Assembly (NCBI GenBank): GCA_964615375.1
Contig: CAZTOW010000029.1
Span: 1 to 64,000 of the forward strand
Direction: 5' to 3'
DNA from: CAZKWG01 sp964615375
Lineage (GTDB): Bacteria > Myxococcota_A > UBA796 > CAZKWG01
DNA length: 64,000 nucleotides
This document shows positions 43,401 to 52,900 of the stretch, one piece after another (within the stretch, counting starts at the first letter, position 1; each line of letters starts with the position of its first letter). Position numbers and translations under genes: made by a program. The notes under the pieces were generated by a model that was not told the DNA's origin, ran no database searches, and saw nothing but the letters and a program-made list of their open reading frames with translations.

Positions 43401-44859
43401 CGTCGTCGTTCATGCAGGACGTCGCGCTCTCGCTCTCCGCCGCGCCGGGGAAGGTGTCCGCGTCGCTGTCGTCACAGTCGCCCTGCGCGGTGCTCTCCCC
43501 GAGGTCCGAGCAGTCGCTGTCCGCGCTGACAAGCTCCTCCTCGGTGCCGTAGCCGTCACCATCCACATCTTCCCAGCAGATCTCGACGCCATCGCAGTCC
43601 CCATCCACACCGTCGCCCGCGATCTCTAGCGCGCCCGGGTAGCTGCTCGCGTCGCTGTCCAGGCAATCCGCCCCCGAGATCACGTCCCCTGAGACGTCAG
43701 CATCCCCATAGCCATCTGCGTCGGCGTCCTTCATGCACGCCGTGTCGCTCTCCAGCTCGGCTGCGCCAGGGAACGTGCTGGCGGCGGAGTCATTACAGTC
43801 GTCTGCGTTCAGCACGTAGCCCTCGGGCACATAGCCTTCGCAGGCGAGCTCGATCTCCGAAGCGTCCCCGTAGCTGTCCGCGTCGGCGTCCAGATACCAG
43901 GTCACGGAGTCTACAGCGGCGTAGCCCTCGTCCACCTCCCCGTTGCAGTCATCGTCCCGGAAGTTGCAGACCTCGCTGGCGTCGGGGTTCGTGTCGTCCC
44001 GGCGGTCATCGCAGTCGTCCCCGCCATGGTCCGCGGCGTCGAATCCGTCCTTGTCCTGGTCGTAGTCGGAGGTGCCGTCACAGTCCCCGTCGATCCCGTC
44101 GTACCAGACCTCCTCCGCCTCCGGCGAGATCGTGTCGTCCAGGTCATCGCAGTCCTCACCGCCGTAGGCCTCGTCGTCGTAGCCATCCCCGTCCTGGTCA
44201 TAGTCAGTGGCGCCGTCGCAGTCCTGATCGACGCCGTCGTACCAGGTCTCCTCGGCGCCCGGGTACGTGTCTGGGTTGGTGTCGTCGCAGTCCGCGTCGG
44301 CCCCCGTGTAGTGCTCCCAGCTCAGGTAGCCGTCCCCGTCCTGGTCGAAGTCGCTCTCCCCGTCGCAGTTCTGGTCGATGTCGTCGTACCAGATCTCCTC
44401 GACCTCCGGCCCGAAGCTCACGTCGGTGTCGTCGCAGTCCTCGCCCCCGTAAGCGTCGCTGTCCGCCCCGTCCCCGTCCTGGTCGTACTCGTTGGTGTCG
44501 TCGCAGTCCTGGTCCACCCCGTCATAGTAGACCTCCTGCACGTCTGGGTTCGTCGAGCGGTCGGCGTCGTCACAGTCCGTCCCCCCATGGTCCGCGGACT
44601 CCGCGCCGTCACCGTCCTGATCGTAGTCGTTGGCCCCGTCGCAGTCCTGATCCACTCCGTCGTACCAGGTCTCGGCTGCCCCAGGGTAGATCTGGTCGCC
44701 CGTCAGGCTCGAGCCGTCCGGGCCGTCCAGGGCGTCCCAACAGTCTCCATCCAGCCCGCTCAGGCCGTCACCATCCAGATCCAGCGGCTCAAGCTTGCTT
44801 CCGCAGCCGATCAACGCCAGCCCCAGCCCCAGGCGAAGAGAGTTCCACAAGGCCATCAT
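40417..44859 (-). CDS. Giant MopE-repeat lipoprotein with LamG domain (copy 1)
   Basis: ATG 44859, with GGAGGC upstream, gives a lipoprotein signal ending in LALIGC. The 1480-residue mature protein is extremely Asp-rich. It starts with DLDGDGLSGLDGDCWDA, then ~8 copies of the short WYDGVDQDCDG / DYDQDGDG motif of PF11617-type repeats. Next come seven or eight ~110-residue repeats (DCDDSDADTFPGAAESES, CMNDDDADGYGDETV, CYANADGDSYRHSST). A C-terminal LamG/concanavalin-like domain follows (DDYLQIADAAALDFGTGDFTIELWVY). The Asp/Cys motifs are predicted to bind calcium or copper. It is probably a surface fibre or adhesin. It has a near-twin immediately upstream on the same strand. Confidence 0.85.
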   Translation of the reverse strand: MMALWNSLRLGLGLALIGCGSKLEPLDLDGDGLSGLDGDCWDALDGPDGSSLTGDQIYPGAAETWYDGVDQDCDGANDYDQDGDGAESADHGGTDCDDADRSTNPDVQEVYYDGVDQDCDDTNEYDQDGDGADSDAYGGEDCDDTDVSFGPEVEEIWYDDIDQNCDGESDFDQDGDGYLSWEHYTGADADCDDTNPDTYPGAEETWYDGVDQDCDGATDYDQDGDGYDDEAYGGEDCDDLDDTISPEAEEVWYDGIDGDCDGTSDYDQDKDGFDAADHGGDDCDDRRDDTNPDASEVCNFRDDDCNGEVDEGYAAVDSVTWYLDADADSYGDASEIELACEGYVPEGYVLNADDCNDSAASTFPGAAELESDTACMKDADADGYGDADVSGDVISGADCLDSDASSYPGALEIAGDGVDGDCDGVEICWEDVDGDGYGTEEELVSADSDCSDLGESTAQGDCDDSDADTFPGAAESESATSCMNDDDADGYGDETVSSGVTAGTDCNDGNSGVSPGDTEITGDEIDENCDDKETCYANADGDSYRHSSTTVTSSDSDCDDSGEAASSVSSGDCDDSDADTFPGAAESESSTSCMNDDDADGYGDETVSAGVTAGTDCNDANSAISPGDTEITGDETDSNCDDRETCYANADGDSYRHSSTTVTSSDSDCDDSGEAASSVSSGDCDDSDADTFPGAAEKESTTSCRNDDDGDGYGDETVSSGVTAGTDCDDTSSSINTAATETTGDEIDYNCDDKETCYVNADGDAYHTTSTVSSSDSDCDDSGEAASSVSSGDCDDSDADTYPGAAESESATSCMNDDDADGYGDESVSSGVTAGTDCNDADATISPGDSETTGDEIDENCDDRETCYANADGDAYRSSSSTVTSSDTDCDDSGEAASSLSSGDCDDSDADTFPGSAEKESTTSCRNDDDGDGYGDITVTGSVTAGGDCDDAESDTFPGSAEKESTTSCRNDDDGDGYGDETVTGSVVAGEDCDDSSTSYNPGVAETTGVEIDYNCDGALTCFANADGDAYRHSSTTKSSSDTDCDDSGEAASSVSSGDCDDSDPDTFPGAAENESTTSCRNDDDGDGYGDETVGSGVTAGTDCNDASSAINTAATEIAVDGVDQNCDDDELCYRDGDRDGYGTSTTITSADDLSCDDDRESTVTTDCDDSDAQTFPGAAEAESSTSCMNDDDGDGYGDDTVGSGVTAGNDCDDTDADTYPGADEVCDTVDNDCDGSYLDVGDVLDFSTQGMDFAGLSGDDYLQIADAAALDFGTGDFTIELWVYADTFDGADSDASVRLLDRSDGSYPTSPYWNLDIMEADGSGVPELELFGSRSGLLKDGTTSADAVLSTATWTHLAVVVDRGAGTVTWYVDGISVGAEALGSGSSFDFADVSNSSPLYVSSTYNPLEGILDEVRIWGTARTADEVFVDMCRASSSADTDYDDLILYLPFEGSSYQDVGPNSLSVTIPTSSGAALTTY
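41261..42399 (-). repeat. 1.14-kb block identical to the neighbouring paralogue, copy 1
   Basis: By eye, no base differs between this block and 45833-46971 (constant offset 4572), including silent positions. Single-base mismatches bound it at 41260 and 42400. Confidence 0.7.
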
Positions 44860-44988
44860 TCCGCCTCCGAACCAGCGTCCAGGATACGCGGGAGGGTGCC
44901 TGGACACAAGTGTTCAGCAGGCGCTCGCATGCAGCGTGGCCGCCCCTCTCCCAGCCCAGGCGCTGGGGAGCTCAAGGGCCAGGCAGGC

Positions 44989-47900
44989 TCAGTAGCTGAT
45001 GAGCTCGGCCGCGGACCCGGTGGGGATGGTCACCGGCAGCGCGTTGAGGCTGTTGTCCTGGTACGAGCCGCCCTCGAAGGGCAGGTACAGGATCAGATCG
45101 CCGTAGTCGGTGTCGTCGCTGGAGGAGGCGCGGCACATGTCCACGAAGACCTCGTCGGCCGTGCGCGCGGTGCTCCAGATGCGGACCTCGTCCAGGATCC
45201 CTTCGAGCGGGTTGTAGGTGGAGGAGATGTAGAGGGGCGAGCTGTTGCTGACGTCGGCGGAGGCGAAGCTGCCGCCGCTGCCCAGGGTCTTCGCGCCCAC
45301 CGAGACGCCGTCCACGTACCAGGTCGCGGTGCCCGCACCGCGGTCCACCACCACCGCGAGGTGGGTCCAGGTCGCGGTGGAGAGCGTGGTGTCCGCGCTG
45401 GTCGTGCCGTCCTTGAGCGATCCCGAGTTGGAGCCGAACAGCTCGAGCTCAGGCACCCCGCTGCCATCAATGTCGGCGACGTCCAGGTTCCAGTAGGGGC
45501 TGGAGGGGTAGCTCCCCTGAGAGCGGTCCAGCAGCCGCACGCTCGCGTCGCTGTCAGCGCCGTCGAAGGTGTCGGCGTAGACCCAGAGCTCGATCGTGAA
45601 GTCGCCCGTCCCGAAGTCCAGGACCGCCGTGTCGGCGATCTCCAGGTAGTCGTCGCCCGTGAGACCGGCGAAGTCCATGCCCTGGGTGGAGAAGTCCAGG
45701 ACGTCGCCCACGTCCAGGTAGGAGCCGTCACAGTCGTTGTCCACCGTGTCGCAGACCTCGTCGGCGCCCAGGTAGACGTCGATGGCGTCGTCGTCGCAGT
45801 CATCCCCCGCGGTCACGCCCGAGCCCACGGTGTCGTCGCCATAGCCGTCGCCGTCGTCGTCGTTCATGCAGGAGGTGGAGCTCTCCGCCTCTGCAGCGCC
45901 GGGGAAGGTCTGGGCGTCGGAGTCGTCGCAGTCCGTCGTCACCGTGGACTCGCGATCGTCGTCACAGCTCAGATCGTCCGCGCTCGTGATCGTCGTGCTG
46001 GTCCCGTAGCCGTCGCGGTCCCCGTCCCGATAGCAGAGCTCGTCGTCGTCGCAGTTCTGATCGACGCCGTCCACCGCGATCTCCGTGGCTGCGGTGTTGA
46101 TGGCGCTGCTCGCGTCGTTGCAGTCCGTCCCCGCCGTGACGCCTGAGCCCACGGTCTCGTCGCCGTAGCCGTCGCCGTCGTCGTCGTTGCGGCAGGACGT
46201 CGTGCTCTCGTTCTCCGCGGCCCCGGGGAAGGTGTCGGGGTCGCTGTCGTCGCAGTCGCCAGAGCTCACCGAGCTGGCAGCCTCGCCCGAGTCGTCGCAG
46301 TCCGTGTCCGACGAGCTCTTCGTCGTCGAGCTGTGGCGGTAGGCGTCCCCGTCCGCGTTCGCGAAGCAGGTCAGCGCCCCGTCGCAGTTGTAGTCGATCT
46401 CCACCCCCGTCGTCTCGGCCACGCCGGGGTTGTAGGAGGTGCTGCTGTCGTCGCAGTCCTCGCCGGCGACCACGGACCCGGTCACGGTCTCGTCCCCGTA
46501 GCCGTCGCCGTCGTCGTCGTTGCGGCAGGACGTCGTGCTCTCCTTCTCCGCCGAGCCCGGGAAGGTGTCGCTCTCCGCGTCGTCGCAGTCCCCGCCCGCC
46601 GTCACGCTCCCGGTCACCGTGATGTCGCCGTAGCCGTCACCGTCGTCGTCGTTCCGGCAGGACGTCGTGCTCTCCTTCTCCGCCGAGCCCGGGAAGGTGT
46701 CGGCGTCGCTGTCGTCGCAGTCGCCTGAACTAAGTGAGCTAGCTGCCTCGCCCGAGTCGTCGCAGTCCGTGTCCGAGCTCGTCACCGTGCTGGAGCTGGA
46801 GCGGTAGGCGTCCCCGTCGGCGTTGGCGTAGCAGGTCTCCCTGTCGTCGCAGTTCTCGTCGATCTCGTCGCCTGTCGTCTCCGAGTCCCCAGGGCTGATC
46901 GTGGCGTCCGCGTCGTTGCAGTCCGTCCCCGCCGTGACCCCCGAGCTCACGCTCTCGTCCCCGTAGCCGTCGGCGTCGTCGTCGTTCATGCAGGAGGTCG
47001 TGCTCTCCGTCTCCGCGGCGCCCGGGTAGGTGTCGGCGTCGCTGTCGTCGCAGTCGCCGGAGCTGACCGAGCTGGCCGCCTCGCCCGAGTCGTCGCAGTC
47101 CGTGTCCGACGAGCTCTTCGTGGTCGAGCTGTGGCGGTAGGCGTCCCCGTCCGCGTTGGCGTAGCAGGTCTCCTTGTCGTCGCAATTGTAGTCGATCTCG
47201 TCGCCGGTGGTCTCCGTGGCCGAGGTGTTGATGGAGCTGCTCGTGTCGTCGCAGTCCGTCCCCGCCGTGACCCCGGAGCTGACGGTCTCGTCGCCGTAGC
47301 CGTCCCCGTCGTCGTCGTTGCGGCAGGAGGTCGTGCTCTCCTTCTCCGCCGCGCCGGGGAAGGTGTCGGCGTCGCTGTCGTCGCAGTCGCCAGAACTAAC
47401 TGAACTAGCCGCCTCGCCCGCGTCGTCGCAGTCCGTGTCCGTGCTCGTCACCGTCGTCGAGCTGTGGCGGTAGCTGTCCCCGTCGGCGTTGGCGTAGCAG
47501 GTCTCCCGGTCGTCGCAGTTGCTGTCGGTCTCGTCGCCCGTGATCTCCGTGTCCCCGGGGCTGATCGCGCTGTTCGCGTCGTTGCAGTCCGTCCCCGCCG
47601 TCACGCCCGCGCTCACGGTCTCGTCCCCGTAGCCGTCCGCGTCGTCGTCGTTCATGCAGGAGGTGGAGCTCTCGCTCTCCGCCGCGCCGGGGAAGGTGTC
47701 CGCGTCGCTGTCGTCGCAGTCGCCCGAGCTCACCGTGCTGGCCGCCTCGCCCGAGTCGTCGCAGTCCGTGTCCGTGCTCGTCACCGTCGTCGAGCTGTGG
47801 CGGTAGCTGTCCCCGTCGGCGTTGGCGTAGCAGATCTCCTGATCGTTGCAGTCCTCGTCGATCTCGTCGCCCGTGATCTCCGTGTCCCCGGGGCTGATCC

Positions 47901-49443
47901 CGCTGTTGCTGTCGTTGCAGTCCGTCCCCGCCGTGACCCCGGCGCTCACGCTCTCGTCCCCGTAGCCGTCGGCGTCGTCGTCGTTCATGCAGGAGGTCGC
48001 GCTCTCGCTCTCCGCCGCGCCGGGGAAGGTGTCCGCGTCGCTGTCGTCGCAGTCGCCCGAGCTCACCGTGCTGGCCGCCTCGCCCGCGTCGTCGCAGTCG
48101 CTGTCGCTGCTGCTCACGGTCCGGGTGCTGTGACGGTAGGCGTCGGCGTCGGCGTTCGCGTAGCAGGTCTCCTTGCCGTCGCAGGTCTGGTCGATCTCGT
48201 CGGCTGTGATCTCGCTCTCGCCCGGGTTGATGGTGGCGTCAGAGTCCACGCAGTCCGTCCCCGCGGTCACGTCCCCCGAGGCGTCCTCGTCCCCATAGCC
48301 GTCCTCGTCGTCATCCTCCATGCACTCCGTGTCGCTCTCCGCCTCGGCGGCGCCCGGGTAGGTGTGGGGGTTGTCGTCGTCGCAGTCGTCCGGGTCGAGC
48401 ACATAGCCCTCGGGCATGTACTCCTCGCAGGCCAGCTCGATGTCGGAGGCGTCCCCGAAGGTGTCCTCGTCCGCGTCGCGGTACCAGGTGACCGTGTCCA
48501 CCGCGGTGAAGTCGTCGTCCACGACGCCGTTGCAGTCGTCGTCGCGCCGGTTGCAGACCTCGTCCACGCCGGGGTGCGTGTCGTCCCGCTCGTCATCGCA
48601 GTCGTCCCCGCCGTAGGAGGCCGAGATGTAGCCGTCCTTGTCCTGGTCGTAGTCCGACCAGTCGTCGCAGTCCTGATCGACGCCGTCGTACCAGATCTCC
48701 TCCGCCTCCGGCGAGATGGTGCCGTCCAGGTCGTCGCAGTCCTCGCCGCCGTAGGTCTCGTCGTCGTAGCCGTCCTTGTCCTGATCGAAGTCCGACCAGC
48801 CGTCGCAGTCCTCATCCTCCCCGTCGTACCAGGTCTCTTCGGCGCCCGGGTACGTCTCTGGGTTGGTGTCGTTGCAGTCCGCGTCAGCCCCGGTGTAGTG
48901 CTCCCAGCTCAGGTAGCCGTCCCCGTCCTGGTCGTAGTCGCTCGCCCCGTCGCAGTTCTGGTCGATGTCGTCGTACCAGATCTCCTCGACCTCCGGCCCG
49001 AAGCTCGCGTCGGTGTCGTCGCAGTCCTCGCCCCCGTAGGCGTCGCTGTCCGCCCCGTCCCCGTCCTGGTCGTACTCGTTGGTGGTGTCGCAGTCCTGGT
49101 CGATGCCGTCGTAGTAGATCTCGGGCGTGTCCGGGTTCGTCGAGGGGTCGGCGTCGTCGCAGTCCGTCCCCTCGTAGTCGTCGGACTCCGCGCCGTCGCC
49201 GTCCTGATCGTAGTCGTTGGACCCGTCGCAGTCCTGGTCCACCCCGTCGTACCAGGTCTCGGCCGCCCCGGGGTAGATCTGGTCGCCCTTCAGATCGGAG
49301 CCCTCAGGCCCATCCGCGGCGTCCCAGCAGTCCCCGTCCGAGGGCGTGAGCCCGTCACCGTCCAGGTCCACCGACTTCCACTGGCTGCCACAGCCGAGGA
49401 GCGCCAGCGCGAGCGCCAGGGGAGCGTGGTCGAACAGGCTCAT
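44989..49443 (-). CDS. Giant MopE-repeat lipoprotein with LamG domain (copy 2)
   Basis: ATG 49443, with CGGAGG upstream, starts a signal ending in LALLGC. The 1484-residue product has the same order as its twin: short D-Q-D-G-D-G repeats (WYDGVDQDCDG), then the long Asp/Cys repeats and a C-terminal LamG domain (GDDYLEIADTAVLDFG). It ends SAAELISY. The two copies differ in the outer repeats but share an identical central block. The role is probably cell-surface binding, unproven. The 129-bp gap to the downstream twin holds no gene. The pair is oriented so that both could come from one upstream promoter. Confidence 0.85.
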   Translation of the reverse strand: MSLFDHAPLALALALLGCGSQWKSVDLDGDGLTPSDGDCWDAADGPEGSDLKGDQIYPGAAETWYDGVDQDCDGSNDYDQDGDGAESDDYEGTDCDDADPSTNPDTPEIYYDGIDQDCDTTNEYDQDGDGADSDAYGGEDCDDTDASFGPEVEEIWYDDIDQNCDGASDYDQDGDGYLSWEHYTGADADCNDTNPETYPGAEETWYDGEDEDCDGWSDFDQDKDGYDDETYGGEDCDDLDGTISPEAEEIWYDGVDQDCDDWSDYDQDKDGYISASYGGDDCDDERDDTHPGVDEVCNRRDDDCNGVVDDDFTAVDTVTWYRDADEDTFGDASDIELACEEYMPEGYVLDPDDCDDDNPHTYPGAAEAESDTECMEDDDEDGYGDEDASGDVTAGTDCVDSDATINPGESEITADEIDQTCDGKETCYANADADAYRHSTRTVSSSDSDCDDAGEAASTVSSGDCDDSDADTFPGAAESESATSCMNDDDADGYGDESVSAGVTAGTDCNDSNSGISPGDTEITGDEIDEDCNDQEICYANADGDSYRHSSTTVTSTDTDCDDSGEAASTVSSGDCDDSDADTFPGAAESESSTSCMNDDDADGYGDETVSAGVTAGTDCNDANSAISPGDTEITGDETDSNCDDRETCYANADGDSYRHSSTTVTSTDTDCDDAGEAASSVSSGDCDDSDADTFPGAAEKESTTSCRNDDDGDGYGDETVSSGVTAGTDCDDTSSSINTSATETTGDEIDYNCDDKETCYANADGDAYRHSSTTKSSSDTDCDDSGEAASSVSSGDCDDSDADTYPGAAETESTTSCMNDDDADGYGDESVSSGVTAGTDCNDADATISPGDSETTGDEIDENCDDRETCYANADGDAYRSSSSTVTSSDTDCDDSGEAASSLSSGDCDDSDADTFPGSAEKESTTSCRNDDDGDGYGDITVTGSVTAGGDCDDAESDTFPGSAEKESTTSCRNDDDGDGYGDETVTGSVVAGEDCDDSSTSYNPGVAETTGVEIDYNCDGALTCFANADGDAYRHSSTTKSSSDTDCDDSGEAASSVSSGDCDDSDPDTFPGAAENESTTSCRNDDDGDGYGDETVGSGVTAGTDCNDASSAINTAATEIAVDGVDQNCDDDELCYRDGDRDGYGTSTTITSADDLSCDDDRESTVTTDCDDSDAQTFPGAAEAESSTSCMNDDDGDGYGDDTVGSGVTAGDDCDDDAIDVYLGADEVCDTVDNDCDGSYLDVGDVLDFSTQGMDFAGLTGDDYLEIADTAVLDFGTGDFTIELWVYADTFDGADSDASVRLLDRSQGSYPSSPYWNLDVADIDGSGVPELELFGSNSGSLKDGTTSADTTLSTATWTHLAVVVDRGAGTATWYVDGVSVGAKTLGSGGSFASADVSNSSPLYISSTYNPLEGILDEVRIWSTARTADEVFVDMCRASSSDDTDYGDLILYLPFEGGSYQDNSLNALPVTIPTGSAAELISY
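45833..46971 (-). repeat. 1.14-kb block identical to the neighbouring paralogue, copy 2
   Basis: This is the counterpart of 41261-42399. It codes for about 380 identical residues spanning more than three of the long MopE repeats. Confidence 0.7.
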
Positions 49444-49520
49444 GATCGCGCCTCCGAGTGAGAGCGAAGAATACGCGCGAGGGGGCCATGAAGACAAGCG
49501 TTCAGCGCGTGAGGGCGCGC

Positions 49521-49899
49521 TCAGTACCAGCGGGCGAAGAGGAAGAGGGCGCCAGCGTCGCTGGTCGAGGAGGTGTCGTAGCCGGGCGCGCCGACGGCCA
49601 GATCGTCCCAGCCCTCGCCATCCGTGTCCCCCAGACCAGCGACCGCGGTCCCGAGGGCCTCGCCCGCGTCCACGCCCAGGGCGAGGTCCCCGAGCCCGTC
49701 TCCCTCGAGGTCCAGCGCGCCCGACACCGGGGTGCCCAGCGCGTCCGAGGCCGCGACGCCCACGAAGACAGCGTCGGCGTCTCCTTCGTCCACGGAGCCA
49801 GGCAGTTTCGTAGTCTCCACGCCCAGAAGGAGCGTCACCAGGCCGGCGTCACCTTCATGGCCTGGCGCAGCGACGAGGAGGTCCGCGTAGCCGTCTCCA
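49521..49899 (-). pseudogene. FG-GAP protein remnant broken at a palindromic repeat
   Basis: The C-terminal part of an FG-GAP protein is intact: LGDGYADLLVAAPGHEGD, then DLEGDGLGDLALGV and DTDGEGWDDLAVGAPGYD, ending LFARWY. This matches the ends of the genes at 56.8 and 59.3 kb. An ATG-like start at 49838 would give 105 residues, but the coding similarity continues upstream to about 49899. There it runs straight into the palindromic repeat (49897-49925), and no signal peptide or N-terminal repeats follow. The gene has lost its front. Confidence 0.7.
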
Positions 49900-49925
49900 A
49901 GACGCGACCCCCGGTCGCGCTTTGG
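49897..49925. repeat. Dispersed palindromic repeat, copy 3
   Basis: The core CCAAGACGCGACC...GGTCGCGCTTTGG is shared with the copies at 6470-6498 and 8700-8728. It abuts the broken end of the FG-GAP remnant. Confidence 0.6.
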
Positions 49926-49979
49926 CGACGCGACGACCGGGGATCAGGGGCATGGGACTCTCCAGCGGAGCACGAGCCC

Positions 49980-52900
49980 TCAGTATCCTGTGCCGGGGAT
50001 GTAATAGATCATCCCGCCGCCCGAGGCCCCGCTGGGATCGTAGCCGGGCGCGCCGATGAGGAGGTCGAGGTAGCCGTCCTCGTCGGTGTCCCCGCCAGCG
50101 GCCACGCTGGTGCCGGCGGCGTCGGAGCTCGCGGTCCCTGTGTAGATCACGTCGGCGGAGGAGACGGACAGACTCCCGCTCACGGGTTCGAAGAAGATGT
50201 AGACCCGGCCCATGTCCGTGCCGCTTCCATCGGCCCCGGGCGCGCCGAGGATGATCTCCGCGGCGCCGTCTCCCGTCAGATCCGCGGCGGCGAGGGAGGT
50301 GCCTGCGCCGTCGCTGCTGGCGGCGCCGGTGAGGGTGGCGTCCGCGCTGGCGCTGGTGATCGCGCCGCTGGGGAGCGATGTGCCTCCGAGCACAAGGTAG
50401 GCGGCGCCCGCGCCGGAGCTCACGCCAGGGGCGCCGGCCAGGAAGTCGTCCGCGCCGTCCCCGTCCACGTCGGCTACGGCGATGGCCTTGCCGAGGTCGT
50501 CGGAGGTGGAGACGCCCTGAAGCTCCATGTCACGGGTCGAATTCAAGACCCCGGCGCTCAGGCCGTCACCGAAGAGCAGCCAGACCTTGCCGTATTTGGC
50601 CGAGGACGAGCTGACTGCGGCGTCGTAACCGCCGATCAGGACGTCCGGCGTGCCGTCGTCGTCCAGGTCCCCGCTCGCGACCGCCGAGCCGATGCGCTCA
50701 CTGGAGTAGCTGCCGCCCCAGGTGTAGTCCACGCTCGTATCGTCGAGCGAGATAGTGCTGAGCGGCGCCTCAACCAGATACACGTCGCCGCTGCTGTACT
50801 TCACGGAGCTGCCACGGGTCGCCCCGACCAACAGCTCGGGGTACCCATCCCCATCCTGATCCTGGACCCCCGCGAGCGCGTCGCCCGCCTCATCGCCGCC
50901 GTCGATACCTGTGAGCGCCGCGTCGTACGCCGAGGTGGAGAGGGTCGCGCTGGCGGGCAGGGCCGGCCCGGTGATCACATAGGCCGTCCCGCAGGTGGTC
51001 CCGGGCGCCCCGAGCGCCAGATCGTCGTAGCCGTCCCCATCCAGGTCCACCCCACCAGCCAGCGCGGTCCCCAGCGTGTCGTCGGCCGCGACGCCCGTGT
51101 AGTACCGCGCATAGGCCGAGCTCGAGCTCAGCGCGAGGTTGTAGATCGGCGGGCCGTTGACCACGTAGACCCGCCCTGCGCCCGAGCTCGCCCCTGTCGC
51201 CGCGATCAGCAGCTCGTCGTCCCCGTCTCCATCGATGTCACCGCCGAAGGAGACCTTCGTACCAGCCGCGTCGCTGGCCGCCGCGCCCGAGCGGGTCACG
51301 TCCACCGTAGACGTGCTCAGCGTCACGCTGAGGTCCCAGCCGCACTCCTCCAGCGCGGCGAGCTCGTCGCTCTCGCAGTCATTGACGACGTCGTCCTCGC
51401 AGACCTCTGAGGCACCCGGGTATACGTTGTTCTCGCTGTCGTCGCAGTCCTCATCCGGATCCAGACTCGACGCCTCGCCAGAGTCGTCGCAGTCCTCGTC
51501 CGAGCTCGTCACCGTGCTCGTCGTGCGGTACCCGTCATTGTCCGCGTCCACATAGCAGACCTCGTCGCCGTCGCAGTCCTGGTCGATCTCGTCCCCCGTG
51601 ACCTCCGAAGCGCCAGGGTGGACCGTGCTCGCGCTGTCGTCGCAGTCGCCGCTGGTCTCCGAGCTCGACGCCTCCTTGTCGTCGTCGCAGTCCTCGTCCG
51701 AGGAGTTGCGGGTGCTGGTCGTCCGGTAGCCGTCGTTGTCGTTGTCCTGGTAGCAGACCTCGTCGCCGTCGCAGTCCTGGTCGATCTCGTCGCCCGTGAT
51801 CTCCGTGTCGCCGGGGCTCACGCCGCTGCTCGAGTCGTCGCAGTCCCCGTCGCCCTCGGACGCCAGCGCCTCGCCCGAGTCGTCGCAGTCCTCATCCAAG
51901 CTCGTCACGGTGCTGGTCGTGCGGTAGCCGTCGTTGTCCGCGTCCGCGTAGCACAGCTCGTCGCCGTCGCAGTCCTGGTCGATCTCGTCACCGGCCTCCT
52001 CGTCCTCGCCCGGGTTGATGGTGGCGTCCTCGTCGTCGCAGTCCCCGCCCGGCTCGGCGGCCGTGGCCTCGCGGCTGTCGTCGCAGTCCTCATCGATCGA
52101 GCTCTTGGTGTCGCCATCCAACGAGTAGCCGTCGTTGTCATAGTCCTTGTTGCAGATCTCCGTCCCGTCACAGTCCTGGTCCACCTCGTCTCCGATCCCC
52201 TCCTCCGCGCCCAGGTTGATGTCCGCGTCGGCGTCGTCGCAGTCCGTGCTGTCGGCCGTCTCGTAGGTCGCCGTGGCCTCGCAGATGCAGGCCCCCTCGG
52301 TTTCCGAGCCGTACCCGTCCCCGTCCCCATCCTTGTACCAATTGGTACACCCGATCGCGCCCTCGTCGTTGGTGTCCCCGTCGCAGTCCTCGTCCGCGGA
52401 CGTGCTGCAGTCCTCCTCCGCTCCGGGATGGACCGAGGGCTGCGCGTCGTCGCAGTCGTCGTCCGAGCCCATGCCGTACCCGGCGATCGGGTAGCCGTCC
52501 GTGTCCTGGTCGTAGTCGTCGTCTCCCGCGCAGTCCTGATCGGTCCCGTCGTACCAGCTCTCGGTCGCCCCCGGGTTGACGTCCCAGGGCTCCAGCGAGG
52601 CCGGGTTCGCCGCGTCCAGAGCGCTGCCGTCGACGCAGTCGTCGCCCACCGCGTCGTCCCGGTTCGGGTAGAATGCTGTGTTGTACCCATCCCCGTCCTG
52701 GTCGAAGTCCTGCTCCTCCCCACAGTCCTGGTTCACCCCATCGTACCAGGTCTCCTCTGAAGCGGGCCCCACCTTCGCCGGGCCCAGCGCGGGGAGGCCG
52801 TTGATGGGATCGTAGCCCTCGGGGATGTCCGCGGTCTCCGGGTCATCGTCCCAGCAGTCGCCGGCCCCCAGGTGTGCGGGGTGCGACCCCCAGCCGTAAA

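Noticed and set aside
41230..43520. Periodic repeats resembling a CRISPR array
   Set aside because: The period is ~330 bp, in frame with one protein, with no spacer/repeat alternation and no cas genes.
47464..49461. Plus-strand Val/Ala-rich frames through the MopE genes
   Set aside because: These are the antisense of Asp-rich repeats (Asp codons read backwards as Val), not membrane proteins.
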